Of a stretch of DNA of 64,000 bases, positions 53,961 to 62,014 are shown piece after piece. The translations under genes and the position numbers were made by a program. This DNA is from Sphingobium arseniciresistens (lineage in GTDB: Bacteria; Pseudomonadota; Alphaproteobacteria; Sphingomonadales; Sphingomonadaceae): assembly GCA_029167225.1 (NCBI GenBank), contig JARFNK010000012.1, forward strand, positions 119,327-183,326. The letters are read 5' to 3'. The notes below the pieces were generated by a model. That model saw only the letters and a program-made list of their open reading frames with translations, was not told the origin of the DNA and made no database searches. Numbering within the stretch: the stretch's first letter is position 1; each line of letters begins with the position of its first letter.

Positions 53961-54629
53961 ATGAGGTTCGTTTCATTCGCGGCCATGTGCGTGGCCGCAT
54001 TTTCGGCGCCTGTATCCGCGCAGGTTGCTGCTCCAGTCTCACAACCGCTCGCTGTCGGTCAACACGCCACACAGACCTTGCGCATGGGTACTGAAGTCCA
54101 GCTCAAGCTGCAGGAGGGGCTCAGCACGGAGGGCAAGAAGCTCCGTGTCGGACAGCATTTCCAGCTGGTAGTTGTCGAGCCGGTCATGGTGGGCGGACAG
54201 GTCGTCATTCCGGCCGGTGCGCCTGCAATCGGGGAAATTACCGAGGTTCGCAATAAGGGCATGTGGGGCAAGTCTGGTCACCTCACCGCCAGCCTGCTCT
54301 ATGTCAGCGTCAACGGCCGTCAGATTCGGCTTAACGGTACCTTTGACGACAAGGGTGTGACCGGCACAGGAGGCGTTGTCGCCGCTGTCATTTTTGTGCC
54401 GGTTGTCGGGTTCTTTACAACGGGAACCAGCGCCAGGATCGCGGCGGGTTCGCAGGTCAAAGGCTTCATCGGAGAAGATGTTCCCTTGACGTTCGCTGAG
54501 GCCGTGGCGCCGGTGCCAATGGCAGTGGTGCCCACACCGGCCGCGCCCGTGCTCGCTGCGTCCTCGCCTGTAAGCGCGGCCGTGGGTGGCTCCCCGGTCG
54601 CTACGCCGGCGGGACCCGTCAAACCGTAA
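53961..54629 (+). CDS. Secreted protein A of a three-gene operon
   Basis: A 222-residue exported protein with a Sec signal (FAAMCVAAFSAPVSAQ). The central part has beta-strand blocks LRMGTEVQLKLQEGLS, LRVGQHFQLVVVEPVMVGGQ, VVIPAGAPAIGEITEVRNKG, and a Gly-rich hydrophobic segment VVAAVIFVPVVGFFTTG, then an Ala/Pro/Val tail. It shares the VxLxxxEExSxxxxxxGxxFxLxVxxPVMVxGxVxIPxGA plan with the gene at 55063, so the two are paralogues. It probably acts in the periplasm or outer membrane. No known domain is recognised. The ATG at 53961 follows AAGGGGG. Confidence 0.7.
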   Translation: MRFVSFAAMCVAAFSAPVSAQVAAPVSQPLAVGQHATQTLRMGTEVQLKLQEGLSTEGKKLRVGQHFQLVVVEPVMVGGQVVIPAGAPAIGEITEVRNKGMWGKSGHLTASLLYVSVNGRQIRLNGTFDDKGVTGTGGVVAAVIFVPVVGFFTTGTSARIAAGSQVKGFIGEDVPLTFAEAVAPVPMAVVPTPAAPVLAASSPVSAAVGGSPVATPAGPVKP

Positions 54630-54662
54630 TTTTGGATCATCACTGACAAAGGACATTCGAGC

Positions 54663-55058
54663 ATGCGTAGCGTTATGATTGTGGCATTGAGTCTGTTGGC
54701 CGGTTCTCCGGCCATTGCCCGGCCCGATACTCCCGCCACAGCTGTGATCAATGAAGATGTCGGCGTGCCGGTCTTTCCCTATGACATTATCGATCGGCCT
54801 TATCAGGTCATCGGCGAAGTGCAGGCCGGGGTCCGCAAGGCGACGGTTTTCAGCAAGTCACCCTCACAGGAAAAGATCTACAGGGAACTGTGGGAGCGGG
54901 CCCAGAAGCTGGGCGCCGATGCCGTGATCAAGGCGCAATATGGAGATGCGCATGTAACCGCATTCAGTTGGGGCAAAGCCAACGCGACCGGCACCGCCAT
55001 CAAGTTCCTCCCGGCTGGCGCCGTCTCGTCCGGCGTGGCGCCAGCATCGAGCAACTGA
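54663..55058 (+). CDS. Secreted protein B of a three-gene operon
   Basis: A 131-residue exported protein with a Sec signal (SVMIVALSLLAGSPAIAR). The mature part contains PYDIIDRPYQVIGEVQAGVR and ELWERAQKLGADAVIKAQYG, a plan seen in small periplasmic proteins related to the YbjQ-like fold, which often bind metal. The stop is 4 bp before the next start, and the gap to the gene before is 33 bp, so it belongs to a three-gene operon. Function is unknown. Confidence 0.65.
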   Translation: MRSVMIVALSLLAGSPAIARPDTPATAVINEDVGVPVFPYDIIDRPYQVIGEVQAGVRKATVFSKSPSQEKIYRELWERAQKLGADAVIKAQYGDAHVTAFSWGKANATGTAIKFLPAGAVSSGVAPASSN

Positions 55059-55062
55059 CGCT

Positions 55063-55608
55063 GTGACGAGGCGCCCGCTCTTGTTCCTATGTCCGATTGT
55101 GCTTCTCGTCGCACAATCGGCAATGGCCCAGGACGCGGCCCCATCTTCAACCTCCGCGCTTCCTGCCCCCCATTGGACAAGGGGCATGGAAGTGCGGCTG
55201 ATGGTCACAAAGGAAGTCAACAGCCGTTCAGCAAAAGCTGGCGATCGCTTCAGGCTGCGCGTGGACGCTCCCGTGATGGTCGACGGCGTGGTTGCGATCC
55301 CCATTGGCGCGACAGCCTGGGCAGAGGTAGTGACCGTTTCGGGGACCAGCGCAGCGGGCGGCCGCGGCCAACTCAGCCTGCGCCTCCTGTATGTCGACAC
55401 TCCATTTGGTCAAGTCGCGCTCAGCGGTACTCAGGGCGCTGAAGGCAAGGGCAACACCGGCGGTGTCGTCCTGGGGGTGCTGGGCTTTGGCCTTCTGGGC
55501 CTGCTGAACAAGGGCGGAAATGCCATGTTCAAGGCAGGCGAGATCATATCGGGATATATTGAACAAGGCGATAGCCCCGGCACGGCGCCACTTCTTGTGA
55601 GGCAATGA
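55063..55608 (+). CDS. Secreted protein C, paralogue of protein A
   Basis: A 181-residue exported protein with a GTG start and a Sec signal (FLCPIVLLVAQSAMAQ). It is paralogous to the first gene of the operon: GMEVRLMVTKEVNSRSAKAG, FRLRVDAPVMVDGVVAIPIG, AWAEVVTVSG, and LLYVDTPFGQVALSG. A Gly-rich hydrophobic segment (VVLGVLGFGLLGLLN) is conserved in both. The fold is probably a small beta-barrel facing the periplasm. Function is unknown; being two paralogues in one operon suggests a hetero-complex. Confidence 0.7.
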   Translation: MTRRPLLFLCPIVLLVAQSAMAQDAAPSSTSALPAPHWTRGMEVRLMVTKEVNSRSAKAGDRFRLRVDAPVMVDGVVAIPIGATAWAEVVTVSGTSAAGGRGQLSLRLLYVDTPFGQVALSGTQGAEGKGNTGGVVLGVLGFGLLGLLNKGGNAMFKAGEIISGYIEQGDSPGTAPLLVRQ

Positions 55609-55711
55609 TCCTTGCGGTTTATGAAGGGTCTGTCAGGTCATGTCTTGGCGATCCCTTCATCTCCGATTTGCCGTTTTGACACGTTTTCGCCGAGGTGGGC
55701 ATTCCAACATC

Positions 55712-57619
55712 TTATTCGACACATGGCGATGTGGCGATAAGCTCACTTATCGCTGCGCTTAACGTCTCGGCGCCATAGGGCTTCGACAAAACGCGCAAAT
55801 GTGCTTCTCTCTCTCCCAGGAGCTGGTCGCTGTAGCCGGTCGCAAGCAGGACCGGTAGCTCAGGCGCCCGAATGCGCAGCTGCCTGGCAAGGTCGATGCC
55901 GCTGAGCCCTGGCATTACAATGTCGGTAAAGACGAGATCGAACGACTGCTCCTGGAGAAGTGCCAGCGCTTCAGAGGCGTCATGCGCGCACACCGTCACG
56001 CAACCCAGATCATCAAGCAATTGCTCGGCGAACTGAAGAACTTGAATATTATCTTCGACCAGGAGGACCTTGATCCCGTGAGGTATTGCGGCCAGCTTGC
56101 CCTTCTGCTGGTTTGCCACTGGCGTCTTATCGACCCGCGGAAGGATCATCGTAAGCGTGGTGCCAAACCCGACCCTGGAACTTATCTGGGCGATGCCGCC
56201 GGCTTGGGCCGCGAAACCATGGATCTGAGACAATCCCAGTCCCGTTCCCTCGCCGATCGGCTTGGTCGTGAAAAACGGTTCAAAAACGCGGGCGATCGTG
56301 TCCTCGGACATACCAGTGCCGGTATCGGTAATATCGATGGCGACAGCAGATTGGCCATTGTTCATGACGTCACGCGTCTCGATCTGAAGCTCTCCACCCT
56401 CCGGCATCGCATCGCGGGCATTTACAGCGGCATTCAGGACAGCGGTCTCCAGTTCAGTGGGATCGACCTCAACACAGGCGTTCTTGGCAGATGCCTTTAC
56501 CAAAAGCGTGATGCCGCTCCCCAGTGATCGGGACAGAACTTCGCCCCAGGCGTCGAGATGAATATTGAGATCGATAACTTCTGGCCGGATGGCGCGGCGA
56601 CGGCTGAACGCAAGAAGGTGACCGGTAAGGGCGGAAGCGCGCTCGACGGTTATCGCTATGTTATCGATATAGCGCGCGCGCCTTTCTTCTGGCAGGTCTG
56701 CCTTCCTAAGCATCTCGGCCGCCCCGCCGATGACCGTCAGCAGATTGTTGAAGTCATGAGCCACCCCGCCAGTCAGTTCACCAATGGCCTGCAGCTTCTG
56801 TGCCTGGAGCAGCGCGCTGCGTGTTTCTTCCAGCTCCTCCTGTGCCTTGCGCTTGCCGGTCACGTCCCGGGTGATCTTAGCGAAGCCGACATGCTTACCA
56901 TCTTCATCGTGAATCGGATCAATCAACACATTGGCCCAAAATAGCGTCCCGTCCTTGCGAACGCGCCAGGCCTCTGTCTCGTATTTTCCCTCCGCCAGAG
57001 CTGTCGCCAGCGCCCTTTGGGGCGCGCCCGCGTCCCGGTCATCGTCAGTGTAGAAAATGGAGAAATGTCTGCCCACTACCTCGTCGGAACCATAGCCCTT
57101 GATCGCTGCTGCACCGGTGTTCCAGTTGGTGATGATGCCGTCGGTATCGAGCATGTAGATCGCGCAATCCTTCACTCCCTGGACGAGGAGACGAAAGCGC
57201 TGTTCTGCCTGGAAGAGAGCGAGCTCTTTCTCACGGCGTTCAGTGATGTCGCGGCTGATTTTGGCAAAACCGATCAGTTCTCCAGCCTCGTTCCTGATAG
57301 GATCGATGACTGAATTGGCATAAAAGCGGGTGCCATCCTGCCTGATTCTCCAGCCCTCCGCTTCGAAACGGCCCTCTTGGGCAGCGATGCGCAAGGCGCG
57401 CTGGGGCAGGCCCAAATCGCGATCCTCCGGGGTGAAGAAGCAGGAAAAATGCTGACCCACGATCTCTGCAGCGGTATAGCCCTTCGCTTTCTGGGCGCCA
57501 CTATTCCATGTTGTGATCCGGCCTTCTGGATCCAGCATGTAGAGGGCGTAGTCCATAACAGCGTCGACCAGCAGCTTGAATTTCGCTTCAGCTGCGCCGG
57601 GCATTTCTGATTTCGTCAA
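55712..57619 (-). CDS. Hybrid histidine kinase with two PAS domains and a receiver
   Basis: A 635-residue soluble hybrid sensor kinase: PAS1 (residues about 12-127), PAS2 (141-257), HisKA with phospho-His in GGVAHDFNNLLTV (His288), HATPase (DTGTGMSED, GTGLGLSQIHGF), and a C-terminal receiver with Asp in FTDIVMPGLSGIDL and Lys in VLSKPYG. The two PAS domains are near duplicates and lack the LOV Cys. It lies 98 bp after the LOV-HTH gene in the same direction. The input signal is unknown. Confidence 0.9.
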   Translation of the reverse strand: MTKSEMPGAAEAKFKLLVDAVMDYALYMLDPEGRITTWNSGAQKAKGYTAAEIVGQHFSCFFTPEDRDLGLPQRALRIAAQEGRFEAEGWRIRQDGTRFYANSVIDPIRNEAGELIGFAKISRDITERREKELALFQAEQRFRLLVQGVKDCAIYMLDTDGIITNWNTGAAAIKGYGSDEVVGRHFSIFYTDDDRDAGAPQRALATALAEGKYETEAWRVRKDGTLFWANVLIDPIHDEDGKHVGFAKITRDVTGKRKAQEELEETRSALLQAQKLQAIGELTGGVAHDFNNLLTVIGGAAEMLRKADLPEERRARYIDNIAITVERASALTGHLLAFSRRRAIRPEVIDLNIHLDAWGEVLSRSLGSGITLLVKASAKNACVEVDPTELETAVLNAAVNARDAMPEGGELQIETRDVMNNGQSAVAIDITDTGTGMSEDTIARVFEPFFTTKPIGEGTGLGLSQIHGFAAQAGGIAQISSRVGFGTTLTMILPRVDKTPVANQQKGKLAAIPHGIKVLLVEDNIQVLQFAEQLLDDLGCVTVCAHDASEALALLQEQSFDLVFTDIVMPGLSGIDLARQLRIRAPELPVLLATGYSDQLLGEREAHLRVLSKPYGAETLSAAISELIATSPCVE

Positions 57620-57717
57620 GCGACATCCTCACCAAGCCCCCGGCCTCGACCCCGGACTTAAGTCCATATCGAATAGAGAGGTGTTGGCAAGACGATTTAG
57701 AGCTCTCTTGCTTTAGG

Positions 57718-58353
57718 TTAAAGGCCCCCTTCTATGCCGATCCTGATTGCCTCGGTCGACGTTTGCACCCCCAGGCGTTTAACCAAAGCGCCACGATGCA
57801 TCTTGACGGTCTTGATGGAAAGACCAAGGTTCTTCGCGATCTCGGCGTGGCGCATGCCTCGCGCCATTTGCTCGAGTACTTTTAGCTGCCGGGGGGTCAA
57901 ATCAGCCAATTTTGCCTTGGCAGTTCCGGCGTCTCCCTGTTCACCATCGACCTTCAATTGCGTCCCAATAAAAAAGGCAAGAAGTCCATCCTCGTCATAG
58001 ACTGGTGCGACCATCACGGCATTGCGGAAGGCTTGGCCATCTTTGCGGTAATTGACCAAAGTGACAAATGCGGGGCGGCCAACTTCGATCGCCTGGCGCA
58101 ACAGAGCCCGAGATGCAGGCGAGGTCGCAGCCCCGGAGAGCATCCGGCAGTTGTGGCCGAGCATATCGATCTCAAGGTAGCCACTAAGCCGTTCGAAGGC
58201 TTTGTTGACGGCAATGATGGCATTGCCGGCTCTTGCATCCGTCACGATAGTTGCAAGAGGCGAGTGACGGCTCGACCGTATCAACTCCTCTCGCAACTTT
58301 TGGCTCTGCGAGGCGGACTGCGCGGGCTTTGTAATCTGATCAGAGGACGTCAT
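57718..58353 (-). CDS. LOV-HTH photoreceptor transcription factor (EL222-like)
   Basis: A 211-residue one-component regulator. The N-terminal LOV domain (about 30-135) has the flavin-adduct motif GHNCRML with Cys69, plus Asn101 and Asn111 (NYRKDG, FRNAVMVAPVYD) and a Gln in GTQLKV (Gln132). A linker leads to a LuxR-type HTH (LTPRQLKVLEQMARGMRHAE, SIKTVKMHRGALVKRL). This is the layout of EL222 of Erythrobacter litoralis, where blue light releases the HTH to bind DNA. The start at 58353 is preferred because upstream codons look non-coding. The targets are unknown. Confidence 0.88.
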   Translation of the reverse strand: MTSSDQITKPAQSASQSQKLREELIRSSRHSPLATIVTDARAGNAIIAVNKAFERLSGYLEIDMLGHNCRMLSGAATSPASRALLRQAIEVGRPAFVTLVNYRKDGQAFRNAVMVAPVYDEDGLLAFFIGTQLKVDGEQGDAGTAKAKLADLTPRQLKVLEQMARGMRHAEIAKNLGLSIKTVKMHRGALVKRLGVQTSTEAIRIGIEGGL

Positions 58354-58660
58354 TATCGGCGCGTTCGCGAAAATGACAAACGGTGTCGTGCGCGTCCCTC
58401 GAAAGCGTAGAATAGCAAGAATATTCCAATCTGAACAGGAGCGAGGAGGGCGTTCGGCACTTGTCGCGTGCCTCGGTATCACATCGGTGCCATTATGGCT
58501 GCGTTCAATAGGCTGTCACAGTACTCTCTACCTCACTCGTCAATTTCAACGCCCATTTTAGGACCAAATCGCAGCCGGGGCGCTGCAAACATTGATTCAG
58601 TTTATATAAATTCTGCTTCGATTTATGGAACTGGGCGATGGCCACGAGTATTATCAGATA
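58354..58660. other. Divergent intergenic region between LOV-HTH and DUF6894 genes
   Basis: About 307 bp with no coding frame of note. It should hold both divergent promoters; no consensus match to EcfG or the metal sigma sites was seen. Confidence 0.5.
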
Positions 58661-58918
58661 ATGCCGCGCTATCATCTCAATCTGTTCAACAATATCGACA
58701 CCTATGACGAGGAGGGGCGTGTCTTCGAAGATTTAACCGCCGCGAAAGAGGAGGCGATTCGAAGCTCTCGCGATCTAATGGCCGAACATGTAAAGGCAGG
58801 CGAACCTATCAACCTTTGTCATCGTATTGAGGTTACTGATGATGAAGGGAAGGTCTTGGCCACAATAGACTTTAGGGAGTTGATCACGATAACCGATAAC
58901 AAGGCGGTCGCAGTTTAG
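58661..58918 (+). CDS. DUF6894 small protein
   Basis: An 85-residue soluble protein with the DUF6894 pattern: MPRYHLNLFNNIDTYDEEGR, then AAKEEAIRSSRDLM and HRIEVTDDEGKVLATIDF. The family is small, alphaproteobacterial and of unknown function, often found in stress or plasmid contexts. The ATG at 58661 is preferred over 58625 because the family begins MPRYxxN. It stands alone and divergent from the LOV-HTH gene. Confidence 0.75.
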   Translation: MPRYHLNLFNNIDTYDEEGRVFEDLTAAKEEAIRSSRDLMAEHVKAGEPINLCHRIEVTDDEGKVLATIDFRELITITDNKAVAV

Positions 58919-59282
58919 CGACTGTCTGTTTGAATCAATCCCCAAACCCTCAGGGCGGAACGTCTGGCCACGGTTCGAGGCGGTTATCATCCAAATTCAC
59001 GACTGGGTCCCGCGCACTGTGCTGTTGCAGAGAGATTGAACGACAAGCCCAACTCGCGGACGTTCTCGATGTTCGATTGGGCGTTGCCAACGCCTGCAGT
59101 CGTAACAGTTTTCACTACGTCTCTCGACAGGTCTTCCCAATTTGATGGAATTGGCAATCTAGGTGACAACCTTCTTTGTCTTTCTGCCTGTAAAATGGTT
59201 GGTTTATCGCGACGGCAGGCAATTGGCGTCATGCGCGTGCATCCCATCGCAGCGGTGCGCGTTTGTGGGAGCGGAGAGACAT
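58919..59282. other. Intergenic stretch before the MgtC gene
   Basis: About 364 bp without a convincing gene; the last part is the leader of the mgtC-like gene. No riboswitch or promoter consensus was recognised. Confidence 0.4.
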
Positions 59283-59807
59283 ATGCTCGCAAACGATCTG
59301 CCCACCACTCTTGCCCGCCTTGCTCTGGCAACCATCCTCGGGCTCGCACTCGGCTTCGAACGGGAACGGCAAGGCCATGACGCTGGCCTTCGAACCCACG
59401 GCCTTGTGGCGCTCAGTTCAGCCATGGTCACGCTTTCTGCCATCGAACTGGTCGAGGAACATGGCGAGGGAGATCCGGTTCGCGTTGTCCAGGGCCTGGC
59501 GCAGGCTATAGGCTTCATCGCCGGGGGGCTCATTTTCGTAAAAGGCGGAGACGTCAGAAACATGACAACGGCCGCGAGCCTGTGGATGGCCGCAGCGGTA
59601 GGAATCACGGCCGGTGCAGGCCAATATATGTTGGTGCTGGCCGGCACTTTGCTGGCGCTTATCCTGCTTTCATCTGTTCTTCTGTTGGAGCGATTCATGC
59701 CTAAAACTCATCCGAGTAAGAGGAAGTGCAGTTCGAATGAGATCCAGATGCCAAACAGACGTGGTTCCCCAGATGAATCCAATGCAGCGAAAGAAGACCG
59801 TTTATAG
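59283..59807 (+). CDS. MgtC/SapB family membrane protein
   Basis: A 174-residue membrane protein of the MgtC family: LATILGLALGFERERQGHDA, LRTHGLVALSSAMV, QAIGFIAGGLIFVKGGDVRN and TTAASLWMAAAVGITAGAGQ. The hydrophobic part has about four helices; the C-terminal ACT-like domain of full-length MgtC is absent, and a basic tail takes its place. It modulates ATP synthase or magnesium homeostasis in other bacteria. The start at 59283 follows GGAG; upstream in-frame codons are less likely. Confidence 0.85.
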   Translation: MLANDLPTTLARLALATILGLALGFERERQGHDAGLRTHGLVALSSAMVTLSAIELVEEHGEGDPVRVVQGLAQAIGFIAGGLIFVKGGDVRNMTTAASLWMAAAVGITAGAGQYMLVLAGTLLALILLSSVLLLERFMPKTHPSKRKCSSNEIQMPNRRGSPDESNAAKEDRL

Positions 59808-60031
59808 AAGCGGTTAATAGCGAAGCATTGTGATTATATTGAGCGGCATCGGCTCCGCAATCCATTTTGGACGGTCATTTGATATGGAAAATTTAACAGC
59901 TGGGCCGTCCGCTATCCGAATTTGCTCTTGCACTCCGACAAATAGCTCCTCAGCAAAGCAATCGGACATTGCAACAGGGATTGTTCCCGAGCACTCAGAA
60001 TTAAGGTGGAACAGTTTAAGCTAACTTAGGC

Positions 60032-60065
60032 AAAAAAGCTCCGCCATTTCTGACGGAGATTTTTG
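60032..60065. terminator. Bidirectional hairpin terminator
   Basis: A stem CTCCG/CGGAG with flanking AAAAAA on one side and TTTTTG on the other, between the converging MgtC and small-membrane-protein genes. The A/T tracts serve both strands. Confidence 0.6.
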
Positions 60066-60153
60066 TGTTGTATGTTAGATGAAATCGATCGCGTTGCACT
60101 ACAGCATCAGGATACCACTGTTGCGGTATTCCAGATAATAGACGAGATTGATA

Positions 60154-60432
60154 TCAATCTTCGCCGTTATCCTTCACGCCGACTGTGGGGACCTCGATCT
60201 CTTCCTTCTTGGTACCTACGACCACTTCCTTCGAATCGACATCGATCTTTGGAAGTGCGCCGCCCTTGACGCTAACCTCGGGCAAATCGCCCTCCTTTAC
60301 ATCGGCGGACCAGAAACCAGTCGCGAATAGGACGCCTGCTATGGCCAAGGCTATTACCAATAGAATAGCGATAGTCCGGCCGGGGCCCTTTCGTTCGACG
60401 ACTACGGGATCGTCATATCTTTTATCAACCAT
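60154..60432 (-). CDS. Small membrane-anchored stress protein
   Basis: A 92-residue protein with a short basic cytoplasmic N-terminus, one membrane helix (IAILLVIALAIAGVLFATGFW, residues 22-42) and a charged extracytoplasmic tail with repeats of VK/D and PKIDVDSKE. No known domain is recognised. A perfect EcfG-type promoter lies 30 bp before the ATG, so it is probably part of the general stress response. A bidirectional terminator follows about 90 bp past its stop. The role is unknown. Confidence 0.7.
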   Translation of the reverse strand: MVDKRYDDPVVVERKGPGRTIAILLVIALAIAGVLFATGFWSADVKEGDLPEVSVKGGALPKIDVDSKEVVVGTKKEEIEVPTVGVKDNGED

Positions 60433-60461
60433 CCTATCCTCCTAATATTGATGATAGGTGC

Positions 60462-60486
60462 AACGAGACCAGGCACAATCTGTTCC
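60462..60486 (-). promoter_or_regulatory. EcfG-type promoter of the small membrane protein gene
   Basis: On the minus strand: GGAAC, 16 bases, CGTT, a full consensus match, ending 30 bp before the start at 60432. Confidence 0.8.
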
Positions 60487-61071
60487 GCTTGAAAGCTATT
60501 CTCAGGACTGATGCCTTCTAAAATGTCGTTGGCGAATGATTTTGCCGGCAAACGATCATCGCGCGCGCTCGAAATTCCGCATGTTGATCCGCTGGTACGC
60601 TGCAAACAGGGCAGCTTCGGCTGAGGTCGCCAGAAGGGCCGGTCCGCCGGCCTCTGGCTTGATGAGAATATGCTGCACCTCCTCCCAGGTCGATCATGCC
60701 CCAGGCCGACATTCCAGGCGAGTTCGTCGCCGAGCTTCAGCACGTCGGCGAGTTCGTGACCCGTCAGGTTGAGCACCAGGATGTCCAGACAGTGAAAAAC
60801 CCTATCAAGATGGTGATACCGATCTTGGCCAGCGGGTGGAGACGGCGAAATGTCGCCGCGACTTGAAAGGGTCTCTGACGAGGCGAGAGTTTCGGCGGCG
60901 GGGTTTCCATCACGCGCAAGTGACGAAGATAGGGCAGATGTTGCCTTGAAACGTGGATGCAGAGCGGACGGCCCGCATCCGGGAATAGAGATTGCGTTGC
61001 TGAGGGTCCGACGTGGGTGATCTAACGATGCTCCCCGTTGAAGCCGCTTCCGACAGGGTTAGCCCATGCGA
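60487..61071. other. Intergenic stretch, no intact gene
   Basis: About 585 bp. Protein-like pieces occur in several frames on both strands between 60530 and 60780 but none is continuous. It may hold a decayed gene; no family was recognised. Confidence 0.4.
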
Positions 61072-61488
61072 TCAGTCAATTATGGCGCCCTTGCCTTCGG
61101 CGTTCACCCGGGCGAGTCCATCCAGCATCTGCTGTACCTGCTCTTGGGAATGCCCCTGCCATTTCTCGACTTCGGCGACGATCCGAAGCGGATCTCGGCT
61201 GCGATAGGACAGTGTCGGATTGCCGGGAAACTTTTTGTCGGTAACGTTGGGATCATCCTCGATCGGACCGGTGGGCTCGACGACGTAGATGCGCTGTTGT
61301 TTGTCGCCGGCCGATAATTCGGCACCCCATATAGCGGCGTCCAGCGTGCCGGTGAAATAGACCCACGACAAAGCCCTATCAGTTTCGAAGTTGGAGCTAT
61401 GCCCAACGACGATCAGGTCCCCCGGCGCCAGATCCGCCCGTGTGTCATGGAAGTAATGACGGACGAAGGGGGCCACTTTTGCCGACAT
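61072..61488 (-). CDS. arr: NAD+-rifampin ADP-ribosyltransferase (Arr)
   Basis: A 138-residue enzyme that transfers ADP-ribose from NAD+ to the C23 hydroxyl of rifampin, inactivating it. The family motifs are present: HYFHDTRADLAPGDLI, WVYFTGTLDAAIWGAELSAG, IYVVEPTGPIEDDPNVTDKK and FPGNPTLSYRSRDPLRIV. Length is normal for Arr. The start at 61488 is chosen because it lies directly before the conserved beginning; a start 12 codons upstream is possible. It lies 32 bp after the stop of a DUF899 remnant. The substrate of this homologue is inferred from the family. Confidence 0.9.
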   Translation of the reverse strand: MSAKVAPFVRHYFHDTRADLAPGDLIVVGHSSNFETDRALSWVYFTGTLDAAIWGAELSAGDKQQRIYVVEPTGPIEDDPNVTDKKFPGNPTLSYRSRDPLRIVAEVEKWQGHSQEQVQQMLDGLARVNAEGKGAIID

Positions 61489-61520
61489 TGATTGCCTTTC
61501 GTGTTGCTCCGATTCCAATC

Positions 61521-62014
61521 TCAATATTGATCGTGCAGCTTCACCCAGCTCATGATCCCGCCGATTTCATTGCGGCCCTTCGGTGTCAGGTCGAGCCAGT
61601 TGAAGGCACCCATCAAAAGCTCGGTGCCGCGATGATATGTCGAGTAGCTGTGGAAGATATCCCCGCCCGTATCCTTCACAAAGACGTTGAGGCCGAACAT
61701 GTCGGACGCGCGCTGGACCGAGGTGAGGCCGTAATTGTAGGTCGCCCGGCCGGCATCGCGGTCTTCTTGGTGGAAGAACACGCCCAAATCGTAGTTGAAA
61801 TCGCTGTCCCCGAGGAAACCCAGGGGAAGGTCTAGTCCATTCGCGCCTTTACCGTCTCGACTTCGTCGATCGCGGCACGCGAGATGGCGACGAGGGTGAG
61901 GTCTGCATGTTCGAAATGCAGCCGCGCCGCATCAGCATGGTCCATGGTGTAGGGGCAGGCGGGGCAAAGATGAAAGGAACCAGGCGGCAGCATGAAGTGA
62001 TAGGCAGCAAACCG
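61521..62014 (-). pseudogene. DUF899 thioredoxin-like gene remnant
   Basis: The minus strand encodes pieces of a DUF899 protein: MLPPGSFHLCPACPYTMDHA, LVAISRAAIDEVETV, then a TAG at 61832 where Trp of the family's W-T-F-P-W-V is expected, a one-base frameshift in SSGD/SDFNYDLGVFF, and an intact end (IFHSYSTYHRGTELLMGAFN, LLDLTP-like, WVKLHDQY). The N-terminal third is missing, replaced by the Fic gene's end at 62015. The active Cys pair (CPAC) survives in the remnant. It is not functional. Confidence 0.85.
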
